Part shown: one piece after another, positions 46,146 to 56,945 of the stretch
Layout of the letters: every line of letters begins with the position of its first letter
Position numbering within the stretch: position 1 is the first letter of the stretch
Notes under the pieces: generated by a model
The model's database searches: none
Told to the model about the DNA's origin: nothing
What the model saw: the letters and a program-made list of their open reading frames with translations, nothing else
Origin: Antilocapra americana
Taxonomy: Eukaryota; Chordata; Mammalia; Artiodactyla; Antilocapridae
Assembly: GCA_007570785.1 (NCBI GenBank)
Contig: ML660201.1
Span: forward strand, 43,672,473-43,736,472
Length of the DNA: 64,000 nt
Direction of reading: 5' to 3'
Position numbers and translations under genes: made by a program

Positions 46146-48205
46146 AAAATGCGAAATAAAATGCCTCTTTTCAGACCTCGGGATCTCGGCTCTTTTCACA
46201 TCACAGGCAGCCTGATTGGGCTGGATCCCAAGACTAGACTGTCATAAGGCTGGCTGATGGAGCTAAGAGGATGCAGCCGCAGTGGAGAACCAACCCCCTA
46301 GGACGAGGCGTGTCTCCTGCCTCTGGAAGGCACCCCCATCACCATGTCCACGCGGGCTTACCTATGTCTAAACCGAGCCCCTGCAAAAGGAGGGCTCGAC
46401 TCTCTCGGCTTAAAGAGCCATGAAAATTCCCCTGCTGTCCTGAGCAGTGGTTCCCACTTGCCGGCTTTTCTTTAGAGTCGCCCACTTCCCTGGGACACCC
46501 TTGTCTGCATGGAGGCTTGGCTGGAGTTCAAATAACACTAGCTGGTGAATGGTCACAAGGAAGTAGTATTAAGAAACCTTTGATGTCTCTTTAAGCACAT
46601 GCTACCCCTCCTGGAACGTGCCTTGCCCTGTGTCGCGGTGCCTAGGGAACCGGACTCGGGAATGGAGCAGTGCTGCCGCCTTGTGGACACATTCTATAAC
46701 TACAACTTGAATACCCAACCAAAGGGCCCTTCAAACCCGTCAGTCGCGCAGAGCTACAGAAAAAAATCCACCCTTCAGAAACGCCCTGGGGTGACCTTTT
46801 CCCGGTGATCCACGACTTAAAATCTGCCTGCCAAAGTAGGAGACACGAGCTGGATCCCTTCTCCAGGAGGATCCCACACACCTCGAGGCAAGAAGCCCTT
46901 GAGCCCCAACTACTGATGCCTCGTACCCCAGCAGCTGAAACCCGCCAGCCGGGAGCCGGAACTCCGCAGCCAAAGAAGCCACTCCGCGGCAAAAAGTCAA
47001 GCCCAAAAGGACCGTAGGCCCGCTCTGAGCATCTAGAGAAGGCCGGAGTGCAGCAATGAAGACCCGGAACAACTATGAGGAAAAATAAAGAAATAAACTA
47101 AAAATCTTTACTAAAGGAAGAGCCCTGGGGTAGATTCAAAACAGGGCCGCCCCCCACAAGCCAGGTTCAATCGGTACAATTTTTCCCCACGCTGTATGCA
47201 AAGCAACGTAACCTGGCGAAACTGCTTCACGTGGCTGTATGACAGCAATGCCATGGACACAGACACCCAGGAATCACTGCACACCACTGCCAGTCGCGCC
47301 CGTCGACACGGCTACACACCAGAAATCCTGGAGAGATCTCGGGGGAAAAAGAACTTTCAACACATCTGGGGGCAATGTAAACTACCTCACCGGGATGGAG
47401 AACACCGTGGACGTTTCTTAAACACTGAAGACTTGAGGGACCAGATGATTGAGCACCCCCACTCCTGCGCGAGCGTCGGCAGGAAACGGTCATTCAAAAA
47501 GCCTCGCGCATTTTGATGTTCACTGCAGCACCCTTCAAAAGAGCGGAGGTGAGGAGGGAACCAAAAGTCCACCAAAAGATGAATGGAGAAAGCAGACGTG
47601 GTACCAAAACATAGTAAAATAGTGCTCAGGCTTTTAAAAAGATTTCATGGGACACACAGAAACATGGATGGACCTACAGACGGTCTGAAGATGTGAAGTC
47701 AGACAGACAAGGAAAAATGTTTTCTGATTGCACTTACCTGGCAAATGTAAAATGGAATCCAATGAATCAAGGTACCATACCCAAACAGAATCACACCCAT
47801 AGAAAAAACACTGTGCTCTGCTGTCCTGTGCTAAGTCGCTTCAGTCATGTCTGACTCTTTGGGACCCCATAGACTGTAGCCCTCCAGGTTCCCCTATCCA
47901 TGATATTTTCCAGGAAAGACTACTAAACACTACTTCTTACCAAAGGGAAAGGCGGTGTCAGAATTTAAAGAAGGAGGTTGCTAAATATAATCTAATATGT
48001 ACAGGTATATGTATATTACATATATGTCTAAGTATATATACAGATACATATATATAAGCATATAGGTATATATGTATCTACAAAACAGCTATTTAACCAA
48101 GACCTAATGTTGTTGGTGAAGTTGTTGTTGTTTAGTCACCAAGTCCTGAGGACTCTTTTTGCAGCTCCATGGACGATAGCCACCCAGGCTCCACTGGCCA
48201 TAGGA
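46146..48205 (+). repeat. Array copy 5
   Basis: A 46,146-46,795, B 46,796-47,110, C 47,111-48,205. C holds a short antisense Bov-tA piece (47,818-47,925) and a truncated unit Bov-tA (48,105-48,205). Confidence 0.75.
47818..47925 (-). mobile_element. Bov-tA 3' half
   Basis: 'gtgctaagtcgcttcagtca' through '..atattttccaggaaagact'; lacks the tRNA-derived head. Confidence 0.87.
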
Positions 48206-48610
48206 CTCCCTGAGCTTAAAGAGCCTCAAAAAGTTCCCTGGTGTCCAGTTCTCCGGGGGTTGGTTCGCACTTGCCGACTTTTCCTCAGTCACCCCCACCT
48301 ACCTGAGACAACACTTTCTGCGTGGAGGTTTGTCTGGAGCTCAAATTACACTTGCGGGTGAAGGGTAACGGGGAAGTAGTAATGAGAGACACACTTTCCT
48401 GTCTCTTAGACCACGTTCCACCCGGATTTACAACCCCTGGAACACGCCTTACCCTGAGCATAGCGGGTCTAGGGGATCTGAGTTGCGGTTGGAGATGTGC
48501 TGCCGCCTTGTGGACACATCCTCTAACTACAACCTGAAACCCCTGCCTGAGGGCACTTCCTACTCATCCGTCCTGTAGGACTGCAAACAAAATCTACCCC
48601 CTAGAAACGC
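48206..48610 (+). repeat. Array copy 6 segment A, cut by BovB
   Basis: Shortened A segment with the landmark gctgccgccttgtggaca near 48,500, ending '..aaacgccctgg' where BovB begins. Segment B resumes after BovB at about 49,498 ('gccctgggatgggctttact', 'agatcagtacttagaatctg'). Confidence 0.78.
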
Positions 48611-49497
48611 CCTGGTTCCAAATTGGGAAAGGAGTACGTCAAGGGTGTATATTGTCACCCTGCTTATTTAACTTATATGCAGAGTACATCATATGAAATG
48701 CTGGGCTAGATGAAGCACAAGCTGGAATCAAGATTGCTGGGAGAAATATCAATAACCACAGATATGCAAATGACATCAGTCTTATGGCAGAAAGTGAAAG
48801 AGGAGAGAGAAAAAGCTGGCTTAAAACTCGACCTTCAAGAAACTAAGATCATGGCATCCAGTCCCATTACTTCATGGCAAATAGATGGGAAAACAATAGA
48901 AACAGTGAGAGACTTTATTTTGGGGGGCTCCAAAACCACCGCAGATGGTGACTGCAGCCATGAAATTAAAAGACACTTGCTCCTTGGAAGAAAAGCTATG
49001 ACAAACATAGACAGCATATTAAAATGCAGAGACATAACTTTGCCAACAAAGGTCCATGTAGTCAAAGCTATGGTTTTTCCAGTAGTCATGCATGCATGTG
49101 AGAGTTGGACCATAAATAAAGCTGAGAATTGATGCTTTTGAACTGTGGTGTTGGAGAAGACTCTTGAGAGTCCCTTGGGCTGCAAGGAGATCCAACCAGT
49201 CCATCCTAAAGGAAATCAGTCCTGAATGTTCATTGGAAGGACTGATGCTGAAGCTGAAGCTGCAATACTTTGGCCACTTGATGGAAGGAACTGATTCCTT
49301 GGAAAAGACCCTGATGCTGGGAAAGATTGAAGGCAGGAGGAGAAGGGGACGACAGAGGATGAGATGGTTGGATGGCATCACCAACTCAATGGACATGAGT
49401 TTGAGCAAGCTCCAGGAGTTGGTGATAGACAGGAAAGCCTGGTGTGCTGCAGTCCATGGGATCACAAAGAGTTGGACATGACTGAGTGACTGAACTG
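48611..49497 (+). mobile_element. BovB LINE, 5'-truncated (C-terminal ORF2 and 3' end)
   Basis: Starts in the reverse-transcriptase domain (GKGVRQG), continues through a 140-codon open stretch with DGDCSHEIKR and KVHVVKAM motifs, and reaches the true 3' end ('..gagtgactgaactgaga'). The catalytic YADD box reads YAND here, and a deletion plus a frameshift follow, so it is inactive. Short flanking repeat gccctgg on both sides. Confidence 0.93.
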
Positions 49498-49640
49498 AGA
49501 ATTGCCCTGGGATGGGCTTTACTGGGAGATCAGTACTTAGAATCTGCCTGCCAATGCAGGAGATTTGGATTCAACCTCTTCCCCTGGAGGATCCTACATG
49601 CCTGGAGGCCAGTAATTCCTTGAGCCACAACTACCAATCC

Positions 49641-50215
49641 AGAAACCTAGAGACAGTCTGAGGCGTGTATGATGTTCATAGACAGATGTATGGATACAGA
49701 AATTGTTGTACATATATACAATGGCATATTCCTCAGCCCAGAAATGAATGAAATGTGCCACTGCAGCAACATTGGTGAACCTAGAGAAGATCATACAAAG
49801 TGAAGAAAGTCAGACACAGAAAGTCAAATATCACATCAATCACTTCTATGTGAAACCTAAAAATGGATACAAATGACATAATTTACTAAATGGAAATAGA
49901 TTCAGAGACTTCAAAAACAAACTTACAGGTACCAAGAGAAAGTTTGTGATCTGTAGAAGGCAAAATTTTTAAAATTGGGATTGACATATTCACACTATTA
50001 CTTTTGAAATAGATAAGGAACAAAGACCTATTGTATACCATAGGGAACTACTTTATTAATCTACTTTGTTATGTAATAATCTAAACAGAAAAATCATTTT
50101 AAAAAGAATATATGCATAACTGAATTACTTTGTTGTAATCCTGAAACTGACACAGTATTATAAATTAACTGTGGTCTAATTTTAAACAAAAATTTCTGAA
50201 AAACCAAAATCAAAT
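49641..50215 (+). mobile_element. L1 3'UTR after the array
   Basis: 'acatatatacaatggcatat', 'cactgcagcaacattggtga', 'caaacttacaggtaccaaga' and '..ctttgttgtaatcctgaaac'. Continuous L1 3' end without the CpG-rich character of the array copies. Confidence 0.88.
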
Positions 50216-51765
50216 TATAAAGAGAAAATAAATAGTTTCCTTTTAGTATGTCAGTTGAAAAAGACAAAACAGAAATCTAAGAGTTTCCGTGGAAACTGCC
50301 ACAAAGTCAGTCTACCATTTGTCTTCAAGAGTTTTTCCTGATGCAATTACAAATTCAGTTTGCTTATGATATAGGGAACATTATTTTTGGTCTTTAGCCA
50401 CTTTGTGACTCGGCAAATTTGTTGCTAATCATCAATTGTAAATACAGAGCTTTGACTGGAATTCTTGTATAATTTGGACTTATTTTCAAAGTGCTAAGCT
50501 GTGTTCTGGTCAGTCATATGCTTCATTTTAATTTTACTTCAGACGATTGAACCGTCATTTGTGACTTGTGATTTTCTAAACAACCTGGAGCAGTAATATA
50601 GTTGGGATAGGCTGGACTGGGTTAACTTAAAGTCCTCAAATAACATAGTCCCTCAAACCAGACACAGCCTACTTCTCATTCCTTGTAATAGTCTCTCAAG
50701 AGCACCCTGGCTGGTGGCCACTCTCCTCTGCGTGGCGGTTGGTGTTGGCTCTCCTCATCGCGTGTCGCTGCCATGCCTCCTGGCTTCACCACGACAGCGC
50801 CCAGTCAGCAGGCGGTGTAAAGCAGCGGGAAGGGCGAGGTGCTACTGAAAGCCGTGGCCTGCAGCAGGCACACAGCACTTCTGCGAATGTTCTTCTGGCC
50901 GGAGTTTGGTCATGGAGACAAAGGGGACCCAGAGGAGCTTGGGACGTGAAGCCTGGCTGTGCCTCCATCAGCGGAAAGGGATAAAGGGATTGTTGGTGAA
51001 CAAGCTCTGCCACAGACAAGTTAATTCGTCTTGTGCCTCTGGCTCTTCCATGTACAGATGAGTAACAACGATCTGTATCCATATACCAATCCAGAGGGCT
51101 TGTGACTGTGTACTGTCAACTTCAAAGAGAGAGAAAAAAAAAGTGGCAAATAAAAAAAGAATTTATTTGAGGTCTTAGAATTCTGGAGATGCAGACTTGG
51201 GTAACACCACAAGTGTGTGCCTTGGAAGAGAAAGTATCAGGAGCTTCTGAAGACAAAAGTCACCACACTGTTACAGTTGCCTGGCAAGAACTGTGACTGA
51301 CTCTGACACAAGTCAGGAAATCTCTGTCCTTAAGGAAGAATGGGTTATTTTAGGGTAAGAGGTGATGAATATCTTGAGTTTCTGGCAGACGTTCTGGATG
51401 CTTGCATTAGGACACTAACTGGTCAGAAGTTCAGATTCCATCCAAGCTGAGACATGCGTCAGTCACACTTCCTCCGTGTCCTCCCTGTTCTGTTTCAGAG
51501 CTCCCTTAGCAACACCGACTCCATTTTTATTTTCCTTCCACAGTCTACCTAAGAAGCACTTTGATCCAAGGATAAGCAATGTAGCAGTTGAATATACTGC
51601 CATTGTTTATGACATTCCTATGCTACTGGTAACTTGAAACATAACGTTTGGGAAAGTAACAGTAAACAACATAGACCTTCCCACCAAAGAACATTGTCAC
51701 GAACACCGTGCTAAGTAAATCTTTCCTGGCAATAGAGGGATGAACTATTAATAAACGTTGTTCTA
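50216..51765. other. Intergenic; GC-rich unclassified segment 50,690-51,120
   Basis: AT-rich to 50,690, then a GC/CpG-richer stretch ('cctcatcgcgtgtcgctgcc', 'agcgggaagggcgaggtgc') of about 430 bp, then DNA with LTR-like flavour ('gaatttatttgaggtctta', 'ctgtgactgactctgacac'). I recognise neither a gene nor a named family. Confidence 0.4.
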
Positions 51766-52068
51766 CATGTACAGTCACCAGATAGGGGCTGTGAACACCC
51801 GATTCTGAACACGTAGGTTGGGGGTCTCGCCCAGTTTTTATGTGGTTTAATTGCCTAGTGTCTAAAGCTTAATGTGCTGTGTGATGTAAATACTTTATAG
51901 ATTTAACACTGGTTAACTGTCATATTTTGATGCCAGCCAATTTTTAGGGGATAAAATGGCACCTGACCAACATCAAATGACTTTATAGCTGCAAGAAATT
52001 CAGTGTGTGGAAAAGTTCTGTATGTGAGGAGGAAAATAAAAGTGGATTTGAAAGGTTAAAAAAATAAA
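51766..52068 (+). pseudogene. Processed retrocopy of an mRNA 3' end (303 bp)
   Basis: Ends with AATAAA (52,035-52,040) followed about 17 bp later by an A-rich tail. Flanked by a 16-bp TSD, aataaaygttgttcta, at 51,750-51,765 and 52,069-52,084. The body matches no repeat I know. This is the structure of a 5'-truncated, L1-mobilised mRNA copy containing only 3'UTR. Parent gene not identified. Confidence 0.75.
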
Positions 52069-52228
52069 AATAAATGTTGTTCTAATCTCATGTTATTTTA
52101 TGCTCCCTACATTACTCCATATGGGACAGCTATTTCTTTCTTCCTGGTTGAAAGTATTATTATTTCTGCTCCAGAACTGATAAGACTAAACGAGTGCAAC
52201 ATATCAGAAGTGTAATTATAGGAAGCAT

Positions 52229-52430
52229 CTGCACATGTGTGCTCAGTCATCTCTGACTGTTGTGACCCCATGGACTGTGCCTCTAGGCTCCTCTGTCCAT
52301 GGGATTCTCCAGGCAAGAACACTGGAGTGAGTTGCTATTCCTTTCTCCAGGGAATATTCCTGACCCAGGGATTGAACCTATGTCTCCTGTATTGGCAGGC
52401 AGATTCTTGACCACTGGGCCACCTGAGTAC
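52229..52430 (-). mobile_element. Bov-tA SINE
   Basis: 'gtgtgctcagtcatctctga' through '..gaccactgggccacctgag'. Confidence 0.92.
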
Positions 52431-52908
52431 ACCACTTAAAATACTTTCATAGGGTGACATTTCAAAATACAGAGGTCTGAGACCTTTCTAGAGAAACTGA
52501 AGGAAAGAACTACCATCCTAATCATCTGGCAAGGGTAATTTCATGAATGTTATACTTAATAGTAAGTCCAAAATGTTTTGGATATCAATCATGTAAAATA
52601 AATCTCAGTAGTGAAACAGCAACACAAGAAAAGCAAGTTTCATTCATGTGTAGCCAGTATAATTTAAAAGTGTGGCTTCAAGTTGATTTGTCTAATGTCT
52701 TAATTTACCATGGTTTTATTAGATCAACCCACTTTTGATGTAATAATAGTTTAGTTGTGCTTTCTCTTTTTGTTTGCTTGATACTGTTTTATTGTGTCAT
52801 TATCTCATAGATAGTGTTTTCCTTCATTAATAAACCTCACTAATTTATATTTAAAGAAAAAAGTGTACCTGGCAGAATAGTAGCAAGATGCATGTCTACC
52901 TGGAAACC
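52431..52908. other. Intergenic, unrecognised
   Basis: AT-rich, no gene or clear repeat. Confidence 0.4.
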
Positions 52909-52909
52909 A

Positions 52910-53150
52910 AGGCTCAGTTCACTTCAGCTGCTCAGTCATGTCTGACTCTTTGCAACCCCATGGACTGCAGCACACCAGGCTTTCCTGTCCATCACCAACT
53001 TCTGGAGCTTGCTCAAACTCATGTCCATTGAGTTGGTGATGCCATCCAATCACCTCATCCTCTGTCATCCCCTTCTCCTCCTGCTTTCAATCTTTCCCAG
53101 CATCAAAGTCTTTTCTAATGAGTCAGTTCTTCACATCAGGTGGTCAAAGT
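52910..53150 (-). mobile_element. BovB LINE 3' end
   Basis: 'gttcacttcagctgctcagt' through '..atgagtcagttcttcacatc', complement of the BovB 3' terminus and last coding part. Confidence 0.93.
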
Positions 53151-53585
53151 CTAGAAGACGCTAATTCCAGCTCAGCAAATGAATCATTATATGACCTTGG
53201 GAAAATTAGTTATCTTGGTTTCTCTCCCTAAAAAGGCAAAACAGTGATAAGCATATGCTTTTAGAATATTTATTTTAAATTTGAGGAAGAAGGGGAGAAA
53301 GAGAGGAAAAGAGGGAGACTTAGTGATGGAGAGAAAATGGACATGGAGAAAGCTGCAAGAGTGAAAAGATGCTGAATGCTTGTCCCAGGCTATTCTAAAA
53401 GCAATAAGCATAGAGCCTAAGAATCAAAATATATCAATACAAGTAAATCAGGTGTGGTGGTTTGTTTAGTACTTATGACAAACAAATGTTTTGTTGGATG
53501 TAGAAATGAAGCAACCATACTTTCTCTCAGCTCTGTGTGACAGAAATCATCTTAACACTCTTAACAAAATTTATGAGGTCTCGCC
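53151..53585. other. Intergenic, unrecognised
   Basis: Purine-rich patch at 53,275-53,330; no gene. Confidence 0.4.
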
Positions 53586-53990
53586 TCTGTGTCAAAATGT
53601 GGTAGTAAATAAGGCAGACATGTTTCCTGCTTCACTGCACTGATCAGATAGACGAAACATAAAGTGAATAAAATAACTACAACTCACAGATAAATGCTAT
53701 GAATAAAGTTAGGAAACAAGCTATCACAGGGATATCAGCAAAAAGAATGCTCCAGAAAGTGAGAACAACAAATGCCAAGGTCCTGAGGTAGGACTCATTT
53801 AGCACCTGCAGGTCAATAAACTGGGATGGAAAAATTGAAACAGCAGTTCACAGGAGATGGAGATAGAAAGCAAGCAAGAGAGCAGGTCCAGCAACGCCTC
53901 CTCCTAGGCCATGGCAAGGACCTGGAGAAAAGGGAAGCCTGGGACTAACAAAGCTACAAGACTAGTAGATTTGGAACTAAAACACTGATC
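53586..53990 (-). mobile_element. L2 LINE fragment, antisense
   Basis: 'taaggcagacatgtttcctg', 'aaatgctatgaataaagtt' and 'atgccaaggtcctgaggtag' follow the same L2 text as at 25.2-25.8 kb. Confidence 0.68.
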
Positions 53991-54052
53991 TTATGACTTG
54001 TATTTTAGTGCTCTTTATCTTAGACCCCATGGTTTATATTTGATTCTTAGTT

Positions 54053-54371
54053 TTTATATATTTATTTTGGTCGCACGGGTCTTGCTTGCTCTGGTTGCAG
54101 AGAGTGGGGGCTACTCTCTAGCCGTGGTGTGCAGGCTTCTCACTGCGGTGGCTTTTCTTGCTGCAGAGCACGGGCTCTAGGCTGGTGGGTTCATAGATGC
54201 CGCTGTGGACTCAGTACTTGCAGCTCTCAGGCTGTAGGGCCTGAGCTCTGCAGTCCTGCTGCACAGGCTTAGTTGCTCCATGGCATGTGGAATCTTCCCA
54301 GACCAGGGATCGAACCTGTGTCCCCTGCCTTGGCAGCCAGATACTAATCCACTGCACCACCAGGGAAGTCC
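54053..54371 (-). mobile_element. CHR-1-type SINE
   Basis: Complement of CHR-1: 'cttctcactgcggtggcttt', 'gcagagcacgggctctaggc' and '..gcaccaccagggaagtcc'. Confidence 0.92.
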
Positions 54372-54379
54372 TATTTTAT

Positions 54380-54705
54380 TTTTAAAAATGAAAGAAGGTT
54401 TATTCAGGGAGATAGACACTCCACAGACAGAGTTTGGGCCATCCCAGAAGGTGAGAGGCCCTGAAACAAGGTGTGGTTAGTTTTCATAGGCTGGGTAATT
54501 CCATAGGCTAATGAGTGGGAGGATTACTCCAACTATTTTGGGAAAGAGGTGGAGATTTCCAGGAATTGGGCCATGGCCCACTTATCGGCCTTTTCTGGTT
54601 GGCCTTGGCCTGTTGTGGCGCCTGTCATGGGTATACTGAGGCTCAAGGTCTAGTGGAAGGCAACATCTCTGCCATCTTGGACTTAGAGCCCATGATTTAA
54701 ATGCC
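54380..54705 (-). mobile_element. LTR-like fragment, antisense
   Basis: 'ggctaatgagtgggaggatt', 'aggaattgggccatggccca', 'gcgcctgtcatgggtatact' and '..tctgccatcttggacttag' match a recurrent mammalian/artiodactyl LTR read antisense. No internal viral genes. Family not assigned. Confidence 0.5.
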
Positions 54706-54817
54706 AAGTTTTCTTTCTTTCTTTTAAATAAATAAATAAACACAAAAACATTCAGAGTGGGAGAGACGTGGGTTTTAGGCTTTCATATTTAAAATTAGTT
54801 TCATTGTAAAAAATTGT

Positions 54818-54950
54818 TGGAACTCCCCTGGTGGTCCAGCACCTAAGACTCTGAGCCCCCCATACAGAGGGGCCTGGTTCGATCCCTGGTCTGGAAGCTA
54901 GATCCCACATGCCACAACTAAGACCTGGCACAGTCAAAGAAATAAATATA
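54818..54950 (+). mobile_element. CHR-2-type SINE
   Basis: 'gaactcccctggtggtccag', '..ttcgatccctggtctggaag', 'gatcccacatgccacaacta' and an aaataaa-type tail. Confidence 0.92.
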
Positions 54951-55590
54951 AAATGTGTTCCATTCATGGAACACAACTCAAAACTAACCAAAGGTTTTCC
55001 GTGCAGAGTAAGACTCCTTTCCACCTCCCCATCCCTCCCACTAGTCTCTTCCATGACAGTAAGGGAGGTGGGTTTTAAGACAACACTCACTGTATTTATT
55101 CAAAGTCTACTCTTTCCCAGGGGCTGTGTTAGGTACTAGAGACCAAGTAGACTAAGACGTAAGCTCTGACCTCTCAAAGCCTATCGTGTGGAACACACAG
55201 GAAAGGTCTTCATGTTTGGTTCACAAATGTAAGGTAAAGTCAGGCCTCAAAGTAAGTGAGAAAGACTTTCAATTCCAAACTACTCACATTCTCTTTAATA
55301 TATCTTAAGAGCTGTATAGGGCATCAAAGTCAACATTAGTATAATTAGGGCCATGCAAACATGCATGCATTTTGAAGCAATTTTCTATTCTGAATATGAA
55401 ACTCCCTAAAATAACTGGGTGTTCTTGACTAGTCTAGTTCTCTTCAATCAAAAATAAACAGTTAATAATTAAATAAGGAAATGTCTTAGATTATTTCAGG
55501 AAATCTATGTAAGAAGAAAACTCATTAACGGGGAACAAGAATGTAATATACAGCATGGTGATTACTATGATTTTGTATTACATATTTAAA
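54951..55590. other. Intergenic, unrecognised
   Basis: No gene or clear repeat. Confidence 0.4.
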
Positions 55591-55594
55591 AGTA

Positions 55595-56301
55595 CAAATT
55601 TGGAAAACTCAGCAATGGCCACAGGACTGGAAAAGGTCAGTTTTCCTTCCAATCCCAAAGAAAGGCAATGCCAAAGAATGCTCAAACTACCGCACAATTG
55701 CACTCATCTCACACGCTAGTAAAGTAATGCTCAAAATTCTCCAAGCCAGGCGTCAGCAGTACACGAACTATGAACTTCCAGATGTTCAAGCTGGTTTTAG
55801 AAAAGGCAGAGGAACCATAGATCAAGTTAACAACATCCACTGGATCATCGAAAAAGCAAGAGACTTCCAGAAAAACATCTATTTCTGCTTTATTGACTAT
55901 GCCAAAGCCTTTGACTGTGTGGATCACAATAAACTGTGGAAAATTCTGAAAGAGATGGGAATAGCAGACCATCTGACCTGCCTCTTGAGAAACCTGCATG
56001 CAGGTCAGGAAGCAACAGTTAGAACTGGACATGGAACAACAGACTGGTTCCAAATAGGAAAAGGAGTACGTCAAGGCTATATATTGTCACCCTGCTTATT
56101 TAACTTATATGCAGAGTACATCATGGAAACGCTGGGCTGGAAGCAGCACAAACTGAAATCAAGATTGCCAGGAGAAATATCAATAACCTCAGATATGCAG
56201 ATGACACCACCCTTATGGCAGAAAGTGAAGAGGAACTAAAAAGCCTCTTGATGAAAGTGAAAGAGGAGAGAGAAAAAGTTGGCTTAAAGCTCAACATTTT
56301 C
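55595..56301 (+). mobile_element. BovB LINE, internal reverse-transcriptase segment
   Basis: The best preserved RT stretch in the window: 170 codons at 55,727-56,239 including motif A FIDYAKAFDCVDHNKLW and GKGVRQG. A frameshift near 56,125 takes the YADD box (RYADDTTLMAES) into another frame, so the protein is broken. Both the 5' end and the 3' terminus are missing; the sequence stops at KLNI and passes straight into a CHR-1 SINE. Confidence 0.93.
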
Positions 56302-56595
56302 AGTAGTGGTGGCTCAGTAGTAAAGAATTCGCTTGTGAACTCAGAAGACACAGGTTCAGTCCCTGATCCTGGAATATCTCACGTGCCACGAATAACTAAG
56401 CCCATGTGCCACAAGTACCGAGCCAACACGCTGCAACCACTGCAGCTCACGTGCCTAGAGCCTGTGCTCCGCAACCAGAGAAGCCACCGCCACGAGACGC
56501 CCTCGCACCACAATAGAGAGCAGCTCCCACTCACCGCAACTAGAGAAAGCCCGCGTGCAGCATCGAAGACCCGGCACAACCAAGATAGATAAATA
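56302..56595 (+). mobile_element. CHR-1-type SINE abutting BovB
   Basis: 'tggtggctcagtagtaaaga' head, body ('gagcctgtgctccgcaacca', 'cgcaactagagaaagcccg') and 'gatagataaa' tail. CpG-rich. Confidence 0.92.
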
Positions 56596-56609
56596 CTGTG
56601 AAAAGGAAA

Positions 56610-56945
56610 AGGGTAGCTACATGTATGTGTACAGCTGAATCACTTTGTTGTACACCTGAAACTAACAGAACATTGGCTTTTGCTGTTTTTTTAATACATT
56701 TTTAAAATTAAACTGAAATTAAAATTTTGGCTGCTCTGGGTCTCCGTTGCAGCACGTGGGCTTTCTCCAGTTGCAGTGTGCAGGCTTAGGTGCCTGGCGG
56801 CAGGTGGGATGTTATTTCTGGGACAAGGGGTTAAACCTGCAACCCCAGCATTGGAAGGTGGATTTCTAATCACTGAACCACCAGGGAAGTCCCCTAACAC
56901 AACACTGTTAATCAACTATACTCCAATATAAAATAAAAATTTAAG
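56610..56945 (+). mobile_element. L1 3' tail split by an antisense CHR SINE
   Basis: L1 text 'cactttgttgtacacctgaa' (to about 56,671) resumes at 56,894 ('taatcaactatactccaata'). Between lies an antisense CHR-2/CHR-1-type SINE (about 56,672-56,893: 'ttttggctgctctgggtctc', '..accaccagggaagtccc'). Imperfect TSD ctaacasaaca. Confidence 0.87.

Larger units (their letters stand above)
37263..49640 (+). repeat. Irregular tandem array of a composite SINE/L1 unit (~5 copies)
   Basis: The unit has three parts: A, an unclassified GC-richer segment ending at a landmark 'gctgccgccttgtggaca' and '..aaacgccctgggg'; B, a CHR-1-like SINE ('gatccactacttagaatctg', '..gagcatctagagaaggcc..', tail aaaaataaagaaataaac); C, a CpG-rich diverged L1 ORF2/3'UTR segment carrying an antisense Bov-tA. 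The landmark recurs near 37,826, 38,865, 40,738, 43,907 (slightly changed), 46,672 and 48,500. Unit lengths vary from 1.0 to 3.2 kb through deletions and later insertions. Copy boundaries: B starts near 37,945, 38,986, 40,861, 44,021, 46,796 and, after a BovB insertion, 49,498. Confidence 0.85.

Noticed and set aside
54380..54705. Intact endogenous retrovirus
   Set aside because: Only an LTR-like fragment; no gag, pol or env reading frames found on either side.
55727..56239. Possible reverse-transcriptase gene
   Set aside because: It is a truncated, frameshifted BovB fragment with no 5' or 3' end, not a domesticated gene.
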